Positions 24,614 through 31,016 of a stretch of DNA of 36,111 bases are shown here, in pieces (the first letter of the stretch is position 1; each line of letters starts with the position of its first letter). The notes under the pieces were generated by a model. The model saw only the letters and a list, made by a program, of their open reading frames with translations. It was not told where the DNA came from and did no database searches. Position numbers and translations under genes: made by a program. This DNA is from an uncultured Lachnospiraceae bacterium (GTDB lineage: Bacteria > Bacillota_A > Clostridia > Lachnospirales > Lachnospiraceae): the NCBI GenBank assembly GCA_910587905.1, contig CAJUOF010000061.1, forward strand, positions 1 to 36,111, written 5' to 3'.

Positions 24614-26265
24614 TTCCATACTCCCACCGCCAACGCCGTCATATCGTCCCGGCATTCCTCACCGGAAATCTTTGCATACCGCAGGATCTCATCGGCCATA
24701 TCCTGTAAATTCTCCCCGGAAATACAAGAGAGGATTTCCTTCATGGTTTCTTCCTTATCCTCCCCGGCCAGCGCGTCCAGGACTCCGTCCGTCACCATGA
24801 TGATTTTATCGCCGTCCTCCAGCCTCCGTTCCAGATATTCCGGCTGTACGTCACTCAAAATCCCCGCCGGAAGCCCCTCCGCCTTTATGACCTCGATATC
24901 CCGGTTTTTCTTGACGAAGGTCGTCACGCCCCCTGCTTTCACAAAGCGGCAGGTCCCGCTGTAAAGATCCGCCACCGCCAGATCCACCGTAATGGGCCGC
25001 TGCTCCTGCTCCTTCAACAGCAGCACCGCATTCATGAGCTGGATCGCCTGCTCCAGTCCGAAGCCGCTGGAAAGGAGCTGTTCCGCCATCTCCATGACCA
25101 CCTCGCTGTCTTTAAAAGCCCTGCTGCCGGAGCCCATTCCGTCGGCCACCCCAAAAAGCATTCGGCCGTCGGGAAGCCTGCAAAACGTAAAATTGTCCCC
25201 GGAAAGTTCTTTCTCGATCCTGGACGCCCTGGAAATCCCGTGGAGCATCATATATTCCGGCGCTCTGACCAGCCGAATCATGCACGCCTCCTTCGTCACA
25301 ATCCGCCTGCTGTCCATGGCCGGAACAAAGGATTCTTCCAAGACCTTACTCACCGCCTCCGAAAGCTCCCTCGCCGTCATGCACCGATTCCCCGCTGCCT
25401 GAACCTGTAAATAGACCTCCTGCTTCTCCCCTCCCTTCTCCAACACTGTCAGGTTCTTGAGCTTCACCCGCCGCAGGCGGAGCTCCCTGGAGAGCCTGTC
25501 CCGGTAGCTCTCCGAGATATCTCCGGTCGCCCCGATATCTGCGGAGAGCTCCGAGAGGATCCGTTCCATCTCCCGAAAACTCTCCGCCACCGCCTCCCGG
25601 CATTCCTCGTACCGCTCCTTCCAGATCATTCCATCCAGGGTAAGGGCAGCTATGTCACCGGGAATCACGGGAATCCCCTCAGACACCACATTTTCATCGG
25701 TCTCCTCCGAGGTTTCCTCCACAGGCCGAAAGGTCTTCGCCAGACGCTCCATGGAGTCCGACACGGCCTTCACCCGCTCGGCTGCCGTCCGCTCCTTTCC
25801 CGGCATATAAAAAGAAATCGGCCGAATCGGTTCTCTCCGAATTTCCACCCTGGCAAGAAGGCTCTCTGGCACCAGAAAGAAAGCGGCCGCCGCCGCAAAG
25901 AAGCCCCCCATTCCCGGGTGAACCTCCCTGGGTACATAGAGAATCCCGAGAATGGCCGGACCGGCCAGAAAGCCCATGGCGCTTCCCGCCTTCCCCAAGC
26001 TTCGGAACACGCCCGCCAAAACTCCGGCTGCGCACAGCATACCCATGGAGGAAATATCCTCCTGTATAATGGTTTCCAGAATCCCACAGCCTGTCCCTGC
26101 CACAGCTCCGATTCCGGCCCCATACTTATAGCCTGTAAAAAGCACGCTGAAATATAAACCGGCCCGAAAGACCGAAGACAGCGCTTTTCCCTGCGCCAAA
26201 AACGCTGCCAGCATAAAACCGCCGGACAGCGCCAGAAATGCTCGGACAAATGTCTCTCTTTTCAT
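24607..26265 (-). CDS. spoIIE: SpoIIE-type serine phosphatase (stage II sporulation protein E)
   Basis: SpoIIE dephosphorylates SpoIIAA in the forespore and so releases sigma F; it also localises to the division septum. The 552-residue protein has hydrophobic segments only within about residues 8-133 (roughly four to five), a cytosolic linker (140-350), and a PP2C-type phosphatase domain with FGVADGMGSGSRA (D375 and following) and CRDDMTALAVGVW (metal-binding D540/D541). Bacillus SpoIIE is over 800 residues with ten membrane segments, so the membrane part here is much shortened. ATG 26265 has GGGAGG upstream; an in-frame ATG 55 codons earlier lies upstream of the promoter and is unlikely. Its neighbours yabPQ, divIC and tilS fit the identity. 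Confidence 0.92.
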   Translation of the reverse strand: MKRETFVRAFLALSGGFMLAAFLAQGKALSSVFRAGLYFSVLFTGYKYGAGIGAVAGTGCGILETIIQEDISSMGMLCAAGVLAGVFRSLGKAGSAMGFLAGPAILGILYVPREVHPGMGGFFAAAAAFFLVPESLLARVEIRREPIRPISFYMPGKERTAAERVKAVSDSMERLAKTFRPVEETSEETDENVVSEGIPVIPGDIAALTLDGMIWKERYEECREAVAESFREMERILSELSADIGATGDISESYRDRLSRELRLRRVKLKNLTVLEKGGEKQEVYLQVQAAGNRCMTARELSEAVSKVLEESFVPAMDSRRIVTKEACMIRLVRAPEYMMLHGISRASRIEKELSGDNFTFCRLPDGRMLFGVADGMGSGSRAFKDSEVVMEMAEQLLSSGFGLEQAIQLMNAVLLLKEQEQRPITVDLAVADLYSGTCRFVKAGGVTTFVKKNRDIEVIKAEGLPAGILSDVQPEYLERRLEDGDKIIMVTDGVLDALAGEDKEETMKEILSCISGENLQDMADEILRYAKISGEECRDDMTALAVGVWKA

Positions 26266-26287
26266 GGCGAATCCTCCCTGAGAGACC

Positions 26288-26353
26288 ATTATAACGCTTC
26301 GCATATAGAAAAGCTGTCGAAAGGGGAGAGGGATGTGTGAAAAGTTTTCGACA
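26288..26353 (-). promoter_or_regulatory. Spo0A-type promoter of spoIIE with two 0A boxes
   Basis: TATAAT (26288-26293, minus) lies 21 bases from TCGACA (26315-26320), the long spacing known from Spo0A-activated sigma-A promoters of Bacillus spoIIE and spoIIG. Two TGTCGAA sequences (Spo0A box core) are present: 26347-26353 on the minus strand and 26315-26321 on the plus strand, the latter overlapping the -35 position. Confidence 0.65.
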
Positions 26354-26406
26354 TTTCCTCCGCAAATACCTGAGATTGAGCAGAAGGGAGCCTTTCTCTC
26401 CTGTGC

Positions 26407-26449
26407 GCCAAAAAGACCTGCGCTCCGCATCCACGTGGCACAGGTCTTT
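26407..26449 (-). terminator. Intrinsic terminator after divIC
   Basis: AAAGACCTG (26412-26420) with CAGGTCTTT (26441-26449) forms a 9-pair stem, with a smaller partial hairpin in the loop, followed on the minus strand by TTTTTGG. It separates the yabP-yabQ-divIC unit from spoIIE. Confidence 0.75.
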
Positions 26450-26457
26450 CTTTATGG

Positions 26458-26507
26458 CTCTATATTCGTACTTTTTTCATGACTCTATACTCATACTTTT
26501 TTCACTC
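26458..26507. repeat. Two-copy 25-base tandem repeat
   Basis: Units 26458-26482 and 26483-26507 share CTCTATA-TCGTACTTTTTTCA-like sequence with few differences. The second unit runs into the divIC stop codon. Function unknown; probably a small local duplication. Confidence 0.6.
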
Positions 26508-26816
26508 TTCTTCATTGGGTCTCAGCAGAATCTCTCCTGGATTCACCAGGCCCAACTTTGACTTCGCGATCTCTTCTATGTATTTTTTTGTCTGCACGTA
26601 AGTCTCTCGTTCTTTTAGCTCTTCGGATTTTTTCTGTTCCTGCTCGATCTGACTCTGCAATTCGGTCTCTCTGGCCCCGTAGCGGCTGTCTCTGGCCTGC
26701 AATGCCTTCGTCCTGTAAAAAAGAAGTCCGCAAAAAAGAAGAGTCACCAACAGAATTCCCACGATAACTGCCTTGCTTTGCTTTCTGTACTTTGCCCTTC
26801 CTCTGCTTCCCGCCAC
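26502..26816 (-). CDS. divIC: Septum formation initiator, DivIC/FtsB family
   Basis: A 104-residue bitopic membrane protein of the divisome that pairs with FtsL and DivIB at the septum. A basic N-terminus (about 1-16) is followed by one membrane span (VIVGILLVTLLFCGLLFY, 17-34), a coiled coil rich in Glu/Lys/Gln (40-75) and the conserved IEEIAKSKLGLVNPGEILL tail. The start codon is GTG at 26816 with GGAGGG upstream. The gene is almost entirely nested in another frame of the preceding yabQ reading frame, which stays open to 26512. Gene order rqcP-yabP-yabQ-divIC is conserved in Firmicutes. Confidence 0.93.
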   Translation of the reverse strand: MAGSRGRAKYRKQSKAVIVGILLVTLLFCGLLFYRTKALQARDSRYGARETELQSQIEQEQKKSEELKERETYVQTKKYIEEIAKSKLGLVNPGEILLRPNEEE

Positions 26817-27300
26817 GATTTCCCTCCGCGCTTCCTTTTTCCTGTTCTTTTTTCTGTGCTCGTTTTTTCTGTTCCCACTCCGTCTTAAAGGTATGGCATT
26901 TTGCCTTGACTTTTATTGTAATCGATCCCACTCGTTTTTTCAATAGCCGTCCCAAAATTTTTAGGGGCGCGAAAAGTCCTTTTATGGCGACTCCCAGGGC
27001 GGCTCCCAGCCATTTTACAAGGAATTGACTCAAAGTAATATGGTACAGCCACATGCCTGCCCCGGCTCCCGCCAGAGCATACCACCTGAGTTTTCCGTCG
27101 TTCATGGAAAACAGGAGAACAAACAGCGCAAAAGCTGCAAAGATCCAATACAAAAAGTCCTCGGCTGCCACTGCCACAGAGGCATGTCTCACCGCCACCC
27201 GGACAATGCGCAGACAATCGTAGACCACCGTCAGTCCCACGCCCCAGAGCAGGGATATCAAGAGAAAATCCGCCTCCTGGTGGATCATGCCGCTCATCAT
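26512..27300 (-). CDS. yabQ: Spore cortex biosynthesis protein YabQ, frame open through divIC
   Basis: YabQ is a mother-cell membrane protein needed for spore cortex formation. Hydrophobic segments fall in about residues 9-32, 43-65, 72-92 and 95-115 (LLISLLWGVGLTVVYDCLRI, EDFLYWIFAAFALFVLLFS and following), then a Lys/Arg-rich tail. The recognisable protein ends near residue 160, but the frame stays open to residue 262, across 305 bases shared with divIC in another frame. That added part is Arg/Gly-rich and looks like out-of-frame translation, so either yabQ lost its stop codon or an indel has occurred in it. The start overlaps the yabP stop by four bases (ATGA). Confidence 0.82.
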   Translation of the reverse strand: MMSGMIHQEADFLLISLLWGVGLTVVYDCLRIVRVAVRHASVAVAAEDFLYWIFAAFALFVLLFSMNDGKLRWYALAGAGAGMWLYHITLSQFLVKWLGAALGVAIKGLFAPLKILGRLLKKRVGSITIKVKAKCHTFKTEWEQKKRAQKKEQEKGSAEGNRGGKQRKGKVQKAKQGSYRGNSVGDSSFLRTSFLQDEGIAGQRQPLRGQRDRIAESDRAGTEKIRRAKRTRDLRADKKIHRRDREVKVGPGESRRDSAETQ

Positions 27301-27599
27301 TTAAACAGGCGGCCAAGGAAAGATTCCCCCTGGGCCTTCCTGCCCCGGCTCTCCGAATAGACGAAGCTGTCCATACGGCCTCCGATCTCCACCTCTCCCT
27401 GTTCCACCGTCAGACGACTCACTTTCATTTCCTCCCCTTTTACCGTCAATCGGCCGAGGGTGGTTTCCAAAATAACCTCCTTCTCATCAAAGGAAATCAC
27501 ATCGTCCACGCCGCTTATCACGGCATAGGACCGCTTATCCAGCGAGATCCGATGGGGCTTTGTCCTCTGCCTCTGCTCCTCCATGCCCATTCGTTCCAT
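27297..27599 (-). CDS. yabP: Sporulation protein YabP
   Basis: YabP is a small sporulation protein (100 residues) made under mother-cell control in Bacillus and related to the YqfC family. The sequence HRISLDKRSYAVISGVDDVISFDEKEVILETTLGRLTVKGEEMKV matches the family's beta-rich core, which is followed by VEIGGRMDSFVYS. The biochemical role is not known. ATG at 27599 is used; an in-frame ATG at 27584 is also possible, since neither has a strong ribosome binding site. Coupled to yabQ by a four-base overlap. Confidence 0.9.
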   Translation of the reverse strand: MERMGMEEQRQRTKPHRISLDKRSYAVISGVDDVISFDEKEVILETTLGRLTVKGEEMKVSRLTVEQGEVEIGGRMDSFVYSESRGRKAQGESFLGRLFK

Positions 27600-27636
27600 T
27601 GCCGACTATTCGCTCCCTTCCCATGCTCCTATCTGA

Positions 27637-27666
27637 ATTCTATGCGGAAGGAGACGGACCTATGCC
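27637..27666 (-). promoter_or_regulatory. Possible sigma-E promoter of yabP-yabQ
   Basis: On the minus strand GGCATA (27661-27666) and CATAGAAT (27637-27644) resemble sigma-E -35 and -10 elements at suitable spacing, between rqcP and yabP. The yabP gene is sigma-E-controlled in Bacillus, which makes this plausible. The match is imperfect. Confidence 0.35.
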
Positions 27667-27905
27667 TACAGATAACGGAACATCTCTCCCGCATCCTCCT
27701 TTTTTGCGCTCTCCTGCACTTTTAAGACCTCCGCCTTCACAGAACGATTTCCAAACTGCACTTCAATCACATCACCCTCCTTGATATTGAGGGAGGCCCT
27801 GGCCTGCTTTCCATTGACAAACACCCGGCCGCTGTCACAGGCCTCGTTTGCCACTGTTCTCCGTTTAATGATCCGCGAAACTTTTAAATATTTATCCAGT
27901 CTCAT
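27666..27905 (-). CDS. rqcP: S4-domain RNA-binding protein RqcP (YabO)
   Basis: RqcP binds stalled 50S subunits and drives poly-alanine tailing with RqcH in ribosome-associated quality control. The 79-residue protein is essentially one S4 domain: MRLDKYLKVSRIIKRRTVANEACDSGRVFVNG with the conserved basic helix, then QARASLNIKEGDVIEVQFGN. Length and position between hup and yabP match the conserved yabO locus. No damage seen. Confidence 0.95.
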   Translation of the reverse strand: MRLDKYLKVSRIIKRRTVANEACDSGRVFVNGKQARASLNIKEGDVIEVQFGNRSVKAEVLKVQESAKKEDAGEMFRYL

Positions 27906-27937
27906 ATCCTAATTCCCTCTTGTCCCTGCGTATGACA

Positions 27938-27963
27938 AACTGCCGCAGAAACCTGCGGCAGTT
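27938..27963. terminator. Strong hairpin between hup and rqcP
   Basis: AACTGCCGCAG (27938-27948) and CTGCGGCAGTT (27953-27963) form a perfect 11-pair stem with a 4-base loop. On the minus strand only a short T-run follows (GTTTGTC), so it may partly terminate or stabilise the hup transcript. Confidence 0.55.
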
Positions 27964-27991
27964 GATCATAGCTCAAAATCCAATTAACTAA

Positions 27992-28267
27992 TTAGCTGTT
28001 TACCTTGTCCTTCAAAGCCTTACCCACCTTGAATCTGGGCACTCTGGAAGCCGCAATCTTGATGGCCTCGCCGGTGCTGGGATTTCTTCCATCCCTCTCC
28101 GGTCTCTCGGACACTTCAAAAGTACCAAAGCCTACAAGCTGTACCCTCTCTCCCTTCACCAGCTCCTCGCTGACAACATCGACAAATGCAACTACTGCCT
28201 TTTCGGCATCTTTTTTGGACAGCTCAGCCTTCTCAGCCACCGCTGCAATCAATTCAGTTTTGTTCAT
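27992..28267 (-). CDS. hup: HU-family DNA-binding protein
   Basis: A 91-residue nucleoid protein that bends and compacts DNA as a dimer. Canonical HU: MNKTELIAAVAEKAELSKKDAEKAV helices, VQLVGFGTFEVSERPERDGRNPSTGE beta arms with the intercalating Pro in RNPSTG, and the RVPRFKVGKALKDKV C-terminus. AGGAGG precedes the ATG. It has its own strong promoter and a hairpin after the stop, as expected for a highly expressed gene. Confidence 0.97.
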   Translation of the reverse strand: MNKTELIAAVAEKAELSKKDAEKAVVAFVDVVSEELVKGERVQLVGFGTFEVSERPERDGRNPSTGEAIKIAASRVPRFKVGKALKDKVNS

Positions 28268-28319
28268 AATGTCTGTTCCTCCTAGGGTTGTTCATAGAAA
28301 TCAATATTGCTCTTCATTA

Positions 28320-28348
28320 TTTATAAACTGATAAGAGCGTTTTGTCAA
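28320..28348 (-). promoter_or_regulatory. Consensus promoter of hup
   Basis: TTGACA (28343-28348) and TATAAA (28320-28325) on the minus strand are exactly 17 bases apart, the best sigma-A match in the window, 52 bases upstream of the hup start. Confidence 0.75.
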
Positions 28349-28387
28349 GAAAAATCCACCATTCTGGAAATTCTCTTCCTTCCGTCC

Positions 28388-28798
28388 CTACAATCGAATC
28401 CCCTGCTTTTTCGCCTCTTTCTCCTGACGCTTGATCTCGTCCCAGCGGGCCTTGCTCGCCTCCGCGGTTTCATAATTCTCCCCGCCAAATACATGGGGAT
28501 GGCGCCTGATCATCTTCCGGCACAGCACGGCGATTACATCCTCCACTGTGAATTCCCCGGTCTCCTCTGCGATCCGGCTGTGAAGCATAACCTGCAAAAG
28601 AATATCCCCCAGCTCCTCGCATAAGTTCTCCGTATCCTTCTTGTCAATGGCCTCCAGCACTTCATCACATTCGTCCTGCAGACATTTTCTCATGGATTCG
28701 TGGGTCTGGGCCCTGTCCCAGGGACAGCCATTCTCAGATCGAAGCGTGGCAATGATTTCCTTCAGTTCTTCAAAGGTATAACTCTCTTTCAGTTCCAT
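28388..28798 (-). CDS. mazG: MazG-family nucleotide pyrophosphohydrolase
   Basis: MazG hydrolyses (d)NTPs to monophosphates, removing abnormal nucleotides. This 136-residue protein has one MazG domain: CPWDRAQTHESMRKCLQDECDEVLEAI supplies the EExxE-like metal site (E43, E46 region), ENLCEELGDILLQVMLHSRIAEE the second half (E61, E62, D65), and RRHPHVFG is the family signature. Single-domain length is normal for clostridial versions between spoVT and hup. ATG 28798 follows GGGAGG; longer in-frame extension upstream runs into spoVT and is not used. Confidence 0.95.
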   Translation of the reverse strand: MELKESYTFEELKEIIATLRSENGCPWDRAQTHESMRKCLQDECDEVLEAIDKKDTENLCEELGDILLQVMLHSRIAEETGEFTVEDVIAVLCRKMIRRHPHVFGGENYETAEASKARWDEIKRQEKEAKKQGIRL

Positions 28799-28881
28799 GG
28801 TTTTATCCTCCCAAAACAAGGATACCTCTTTTTTGACCGAATGGCAATACCCGGATCCCCGAAGAGAAGGCGCATCCTCCC

Positions 28882-29445
28882 TCAGCTTTCCATCTGTCTT
28901 CCCAAAAAGCCGGCCGCCGTGGACGCAAGCTTCTGCTCTAACGTTCCCATCTTGTACTTTGGATCCTTGGAAAGCAGAAGCACGGAGCCGATGGCATCCC
29001 CCTCGCAGAGAATAACCGCCGTCACTTGTCCGGAATATTCCTCCGCATCCTCGTCCGTCACAGGAATAAACTGCCCCTCTTCCTTTCCCGCCATAATATT
29101 GTTTCGATTCAGGATGGATTGCTCCAGCGCCTTGCTGATGCTCTTTTGCAGAAGTTCCTTCTTCGCTCCTCCGGCCACCGCAATGACCTGATCCCTGTCG
29201 GTGACGCATACTGCAAGCCCCGTGGACTGGGCCAGGGCGTCCGCATACTGCTTCGCAAAATTCCCAAGCTCCGCCATGGGAGAATATTTTTTCAGAATGA
29301 TCTCGCCTTCCCTGTCGGTAAAAATTTCCAGCGGCGTTCCCTCTCTGAGCCGCAGAGTCCTGCGGATTTCCTTCGGGATCACCACCCGGCCAAGGTCGTC
29401 TGATTGTGTCAAGTCCTCACAAAGAATTTTTTTCTTCCCAGACAT
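28882..29445 (-). CDS. spoVT: Stage V sporulation protein T, 5' end replaced at an element junction
   Basis: SpoVT is an AbrB-type DNA-binding regulator of forespore genes. From residue 16 onward the protein is typical: DDLGRVVIPKEIRRTLRLREGTPLEIF (swapped-hairpin DNA-binding domain), ILKKYSP, then a GAF-like domain (about 60-185) with AKQYADALAQSTGLAVCVTDRD and ICEGDAIGSVLLLSK-like stretches. Residues 1-15 (MSGKKKILCEDLTQS) differ completely from the usual MKATGIVRRI start, so the first beta strand of the AbrB fold is lost. The divergence is sharp at about 29400. The ATG at 29445 has no good ribosome binding site and lies inside the end of abiEii. I interpret the gene as interrupted by an integrated element, with the native 5' end elsewhere. 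Confidence 0.85.
   Translation of the reverse strand: MSGKKKILCEDLTQSDDLGRVVIPKEIRRTLRLREGTPLEIFTDREGEIILKKYSPMAELGNFAKQYADALAQSTGLAVCVTDRDQVIAVAGGAKKELLQKSISKALEQSILNRNNIMAGKEEGQFIPVTDEDAEEYSGQVTAVILCEGDAIGSVLLLSKDPKYKMGTLEQKLASTAAGFLGRQMES
29395..29402. other. Inferred attachment junction in spoVT
   Basis: Here conserved spoVT sequence (codons GAC GAC CTT GGC on the minus strand, 29389-29400) stops matching the family. Native spoVT usually reads ...Ile-Asp-Asp-Leu-Gly, so crossover within GA-GAC is likely. Large serine recombinases exchange at a 2-base core. Inferred from protein conservation, not from an observed empty site. Confidence 0.6.
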
Positions 29446-30334
29446 GGTTTTTACTTGACCAACAAAGGAAAAATTCTTTTTCTTTTATCATATGTATAAA
29501 GACTGGTTCCAAAAAGGCGGCTACCCTATCTACAACCACCTCAAATTCCGGGCAATCCCCCTGGAAAGCGGCTCGGTAGTTCTTCCACAGATTCTGCAAA
29601 AAAGTATTCTTTACAAAAAGCCCTATTTTTTCAAAACTATCTGCGTTATATGCCGTTCCCCTGTGCCCCAGAGTGGTCGATATGGCTTCTTGCAGCCTCC
29701 GTCCATCAAAATCAAACATATTCGACAGATAATAAATATCATAAAAATCTTTCATGCGACTGGTAGCTTCCATTCGTTTCAGCATTGCATCGAATTTTTC
29801 GGCAATCGTGCTTTCCAGTGAATATGTATAAATCTCTGGCTTTTCAAATTCCTCCAGTCGTGTACAGATTTCCCTTTTTACCGCCTTTGGAACAATCACA
29901 TCATCTACACCGACATCTATAGAAAAAGGAACCCGGACATTTTTTATATGAGCCAAAAATTTTGCAGTAACGCCATGATATTCTTTTTCTTCAGTAATAA
30001 TACCGGTTCCCAGAACTTCCATAGATACATATTCATTGCCTGAATCTGTCAGACATATTTCTTCCATGACCTTTTTTATGTCTCCCTCCTCATTTGAAAG
30101 CCAGCGTATCATAAAATCTATATCCCTGGTAGGGCGGCTCTCAAATTGTGTCAATGTATAAAGGAACATGCCTCCCTTCAATACAAAATTTTCTGCATAC
30201 CTCGATTTTGCCAATCTGCGTAAAAATTCCTCCTGGCAGAAAAGTTGCAGACACATCTGATAATTCAATCCACATTCCCTCGACTGCATTTTCAACCTTG
30301 CTAGCACAGATGCCGCCATATCTTTCACAGCCAT
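29417..30334 (-). CDS. abiEii: AbiEii/AbiGii-family nucleotidyltransferase toxin
   Basis: Toxin half of an AbiE-type toxin-antitoxin and phage-defence pair; family members are nucleotidyltransferases. The 305-residue protein shows the fold's motifs: LKGGMFLY then RPTRDIDFMI (DxD-type catalytic pair), and STIAEKFDAMLKRMEATSRMKDFYDIYYL, the conserved Lys/Asp region. It overlaps abiEi by 10 bases, indicating coupled translation. Its last codons run over the apparent start of spoVT (29 bases of overlap in a different frame), so it sits at the very edge of the element. Length normal. Confidence 0.88.
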   Translation of the reverse strand: MAVKDMAASVLARLKMQSRECGLNYQMCLQLFCQEEFLRRLAKSRYAENFVLKGGMFLYTLTQFESRPTRDIDFMIRWLSNEEGDIKKVMEEICLTDSGNEYVSMEVLGTGIITEEKEYHGVTAKFLAHIKNVRVPFSIDVGVDDVIVPKAVKREICTRLEEFEKPEIYTYSLESTIAEKFDAMLKRMEATSRMKDFYDIYYLSNMFDFDGRRLQEAISTTLGHRGTAYNADSFEKIGLFVKNTFLQNLWKNYRAAFQGDCPEFEVVVDRVAAFLEPVFIHMIKEKEFFLCWSSKNHVWEEKNSL

Positions 30335-30924
30335 ATTCCCACCGTTCCCCTCACTTTCTTCTCCACCCCCAACACCCTGGCATAATGCATCAGCCTGGGG
30401 ATATCCTTTTTGTCATCACGAATGTACCGTTTTACCGCTTCATTATATATCTCACCATCCATCCTATTTACGTGGCGCAGGCAATCACAAATCACTCGTT
30501 CTCTGTCGTAGACCTTCACTGCAATGCCGTCAATCTTACCCTCTGTCACACCAAGGCCAAGCCTGTTCTTTTCTATAAAATGTGGCCTGACTTCCGGATA
30601 ATCAATTTGAAACCTTGTCCTGCCGGACCGGCTGTCAACAGCAATATGCCACGCCAACGGCGTCCGATCCGTGTAGTCATAATACAGCAGCGCCGTGTCG
30701 CGACAAAGGATTCCGTCTGGAAAGAGCGACACAACCACAGAGACTTCGCTGAATGCCATATCATTCTGCCACTGATAATACCCATAACGGACTTTCTCTA
30801 TTTTTCCCTCCTCCATCAACTCTCTTAGCCTGCGGTAATAGACTCCATGTTCTGAAAGCTCTTTTGTCCGCATAATTCCACCATGCGCCATAAAAAGTTT
30901 TTCAATTTGCTTTTTATCTTTCAT
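30325..30924 (-). CDS. abiEi: AbiEi-type antitoxin / transcriptional regulator
   Basis: A 199-residue AbiEi-like antitoxin. The N-terminal winged helix (KKQIEKLFMAHGGIMRTKELSEHGVYYRRLRELMEEGKIEKVRYGYY, about 4-50) is the AbiEi_4-type DNA-binding part, which represses its own promoter in characterised systems. The C-terminal domain includes CRDTALLYYDYTDRTP and VYDRERVICDCLRH, typical of the family. It precedes and overlaps abiEii. Its own promoter overlaps the stop codon of the upstream recombinase gene. Confidence 0.85.
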   Translation of the reverse strand: MKDKKQIEKLFMAHGGIMRTKELSEHGVYYRRLRELMEEGKIEKVRYGYYQWQNDMAFSEVSVVVSLFPDGILCRDTALLYYDYTDRTPLAWHIAVDSRSGRTRFQIDYPEVRPHFIEKNRLGLGVTEGKIDGIAVKVYDRERVICDCLRHVNRMDGEIYNEAVKRYIRDDKKDIPRLMHYARVLGVEKKVRGTVGIWL

Positions 30925-30987
30925 TATGTCGCCCCCAACACATATTCTTACAATTCCGAATTAGTTCTTGTACGAAGTTATGATATT

Positions 30988-31016
30988 ATTATATGCTGGA
31001 ATCCACAGATTTACAA
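30988..31016 (-). promoter_or_regulatory. Promoter of abiEi-abiEii
   Basis: TTGTAA (31011-31016) and a consensus TATAAT (30988-30993) on the minus strand are 17 bases apart. The -35 box overlaps the stop codon of the recombinase at 31011. No terminator is seen between this promoter and spoVT, so transcription could read through abiE into spoVT. Confidence 0.65.

Noticed and set aside
24041..24964. 307-codon plus-strand frame across the tilS/spoIIE junction
   Set aside because: It crosses two genes, a promoter and a terminator on the opposite strand and has no family character.
30971..30981. TACGAAGTTAT, matching most of one loxP arm
   Set aside because: Only a half arm is present, no inverted partner or Cre-like tyrosine recombinase is seen, and the match is short enough to be chance in AT-rich DNA.
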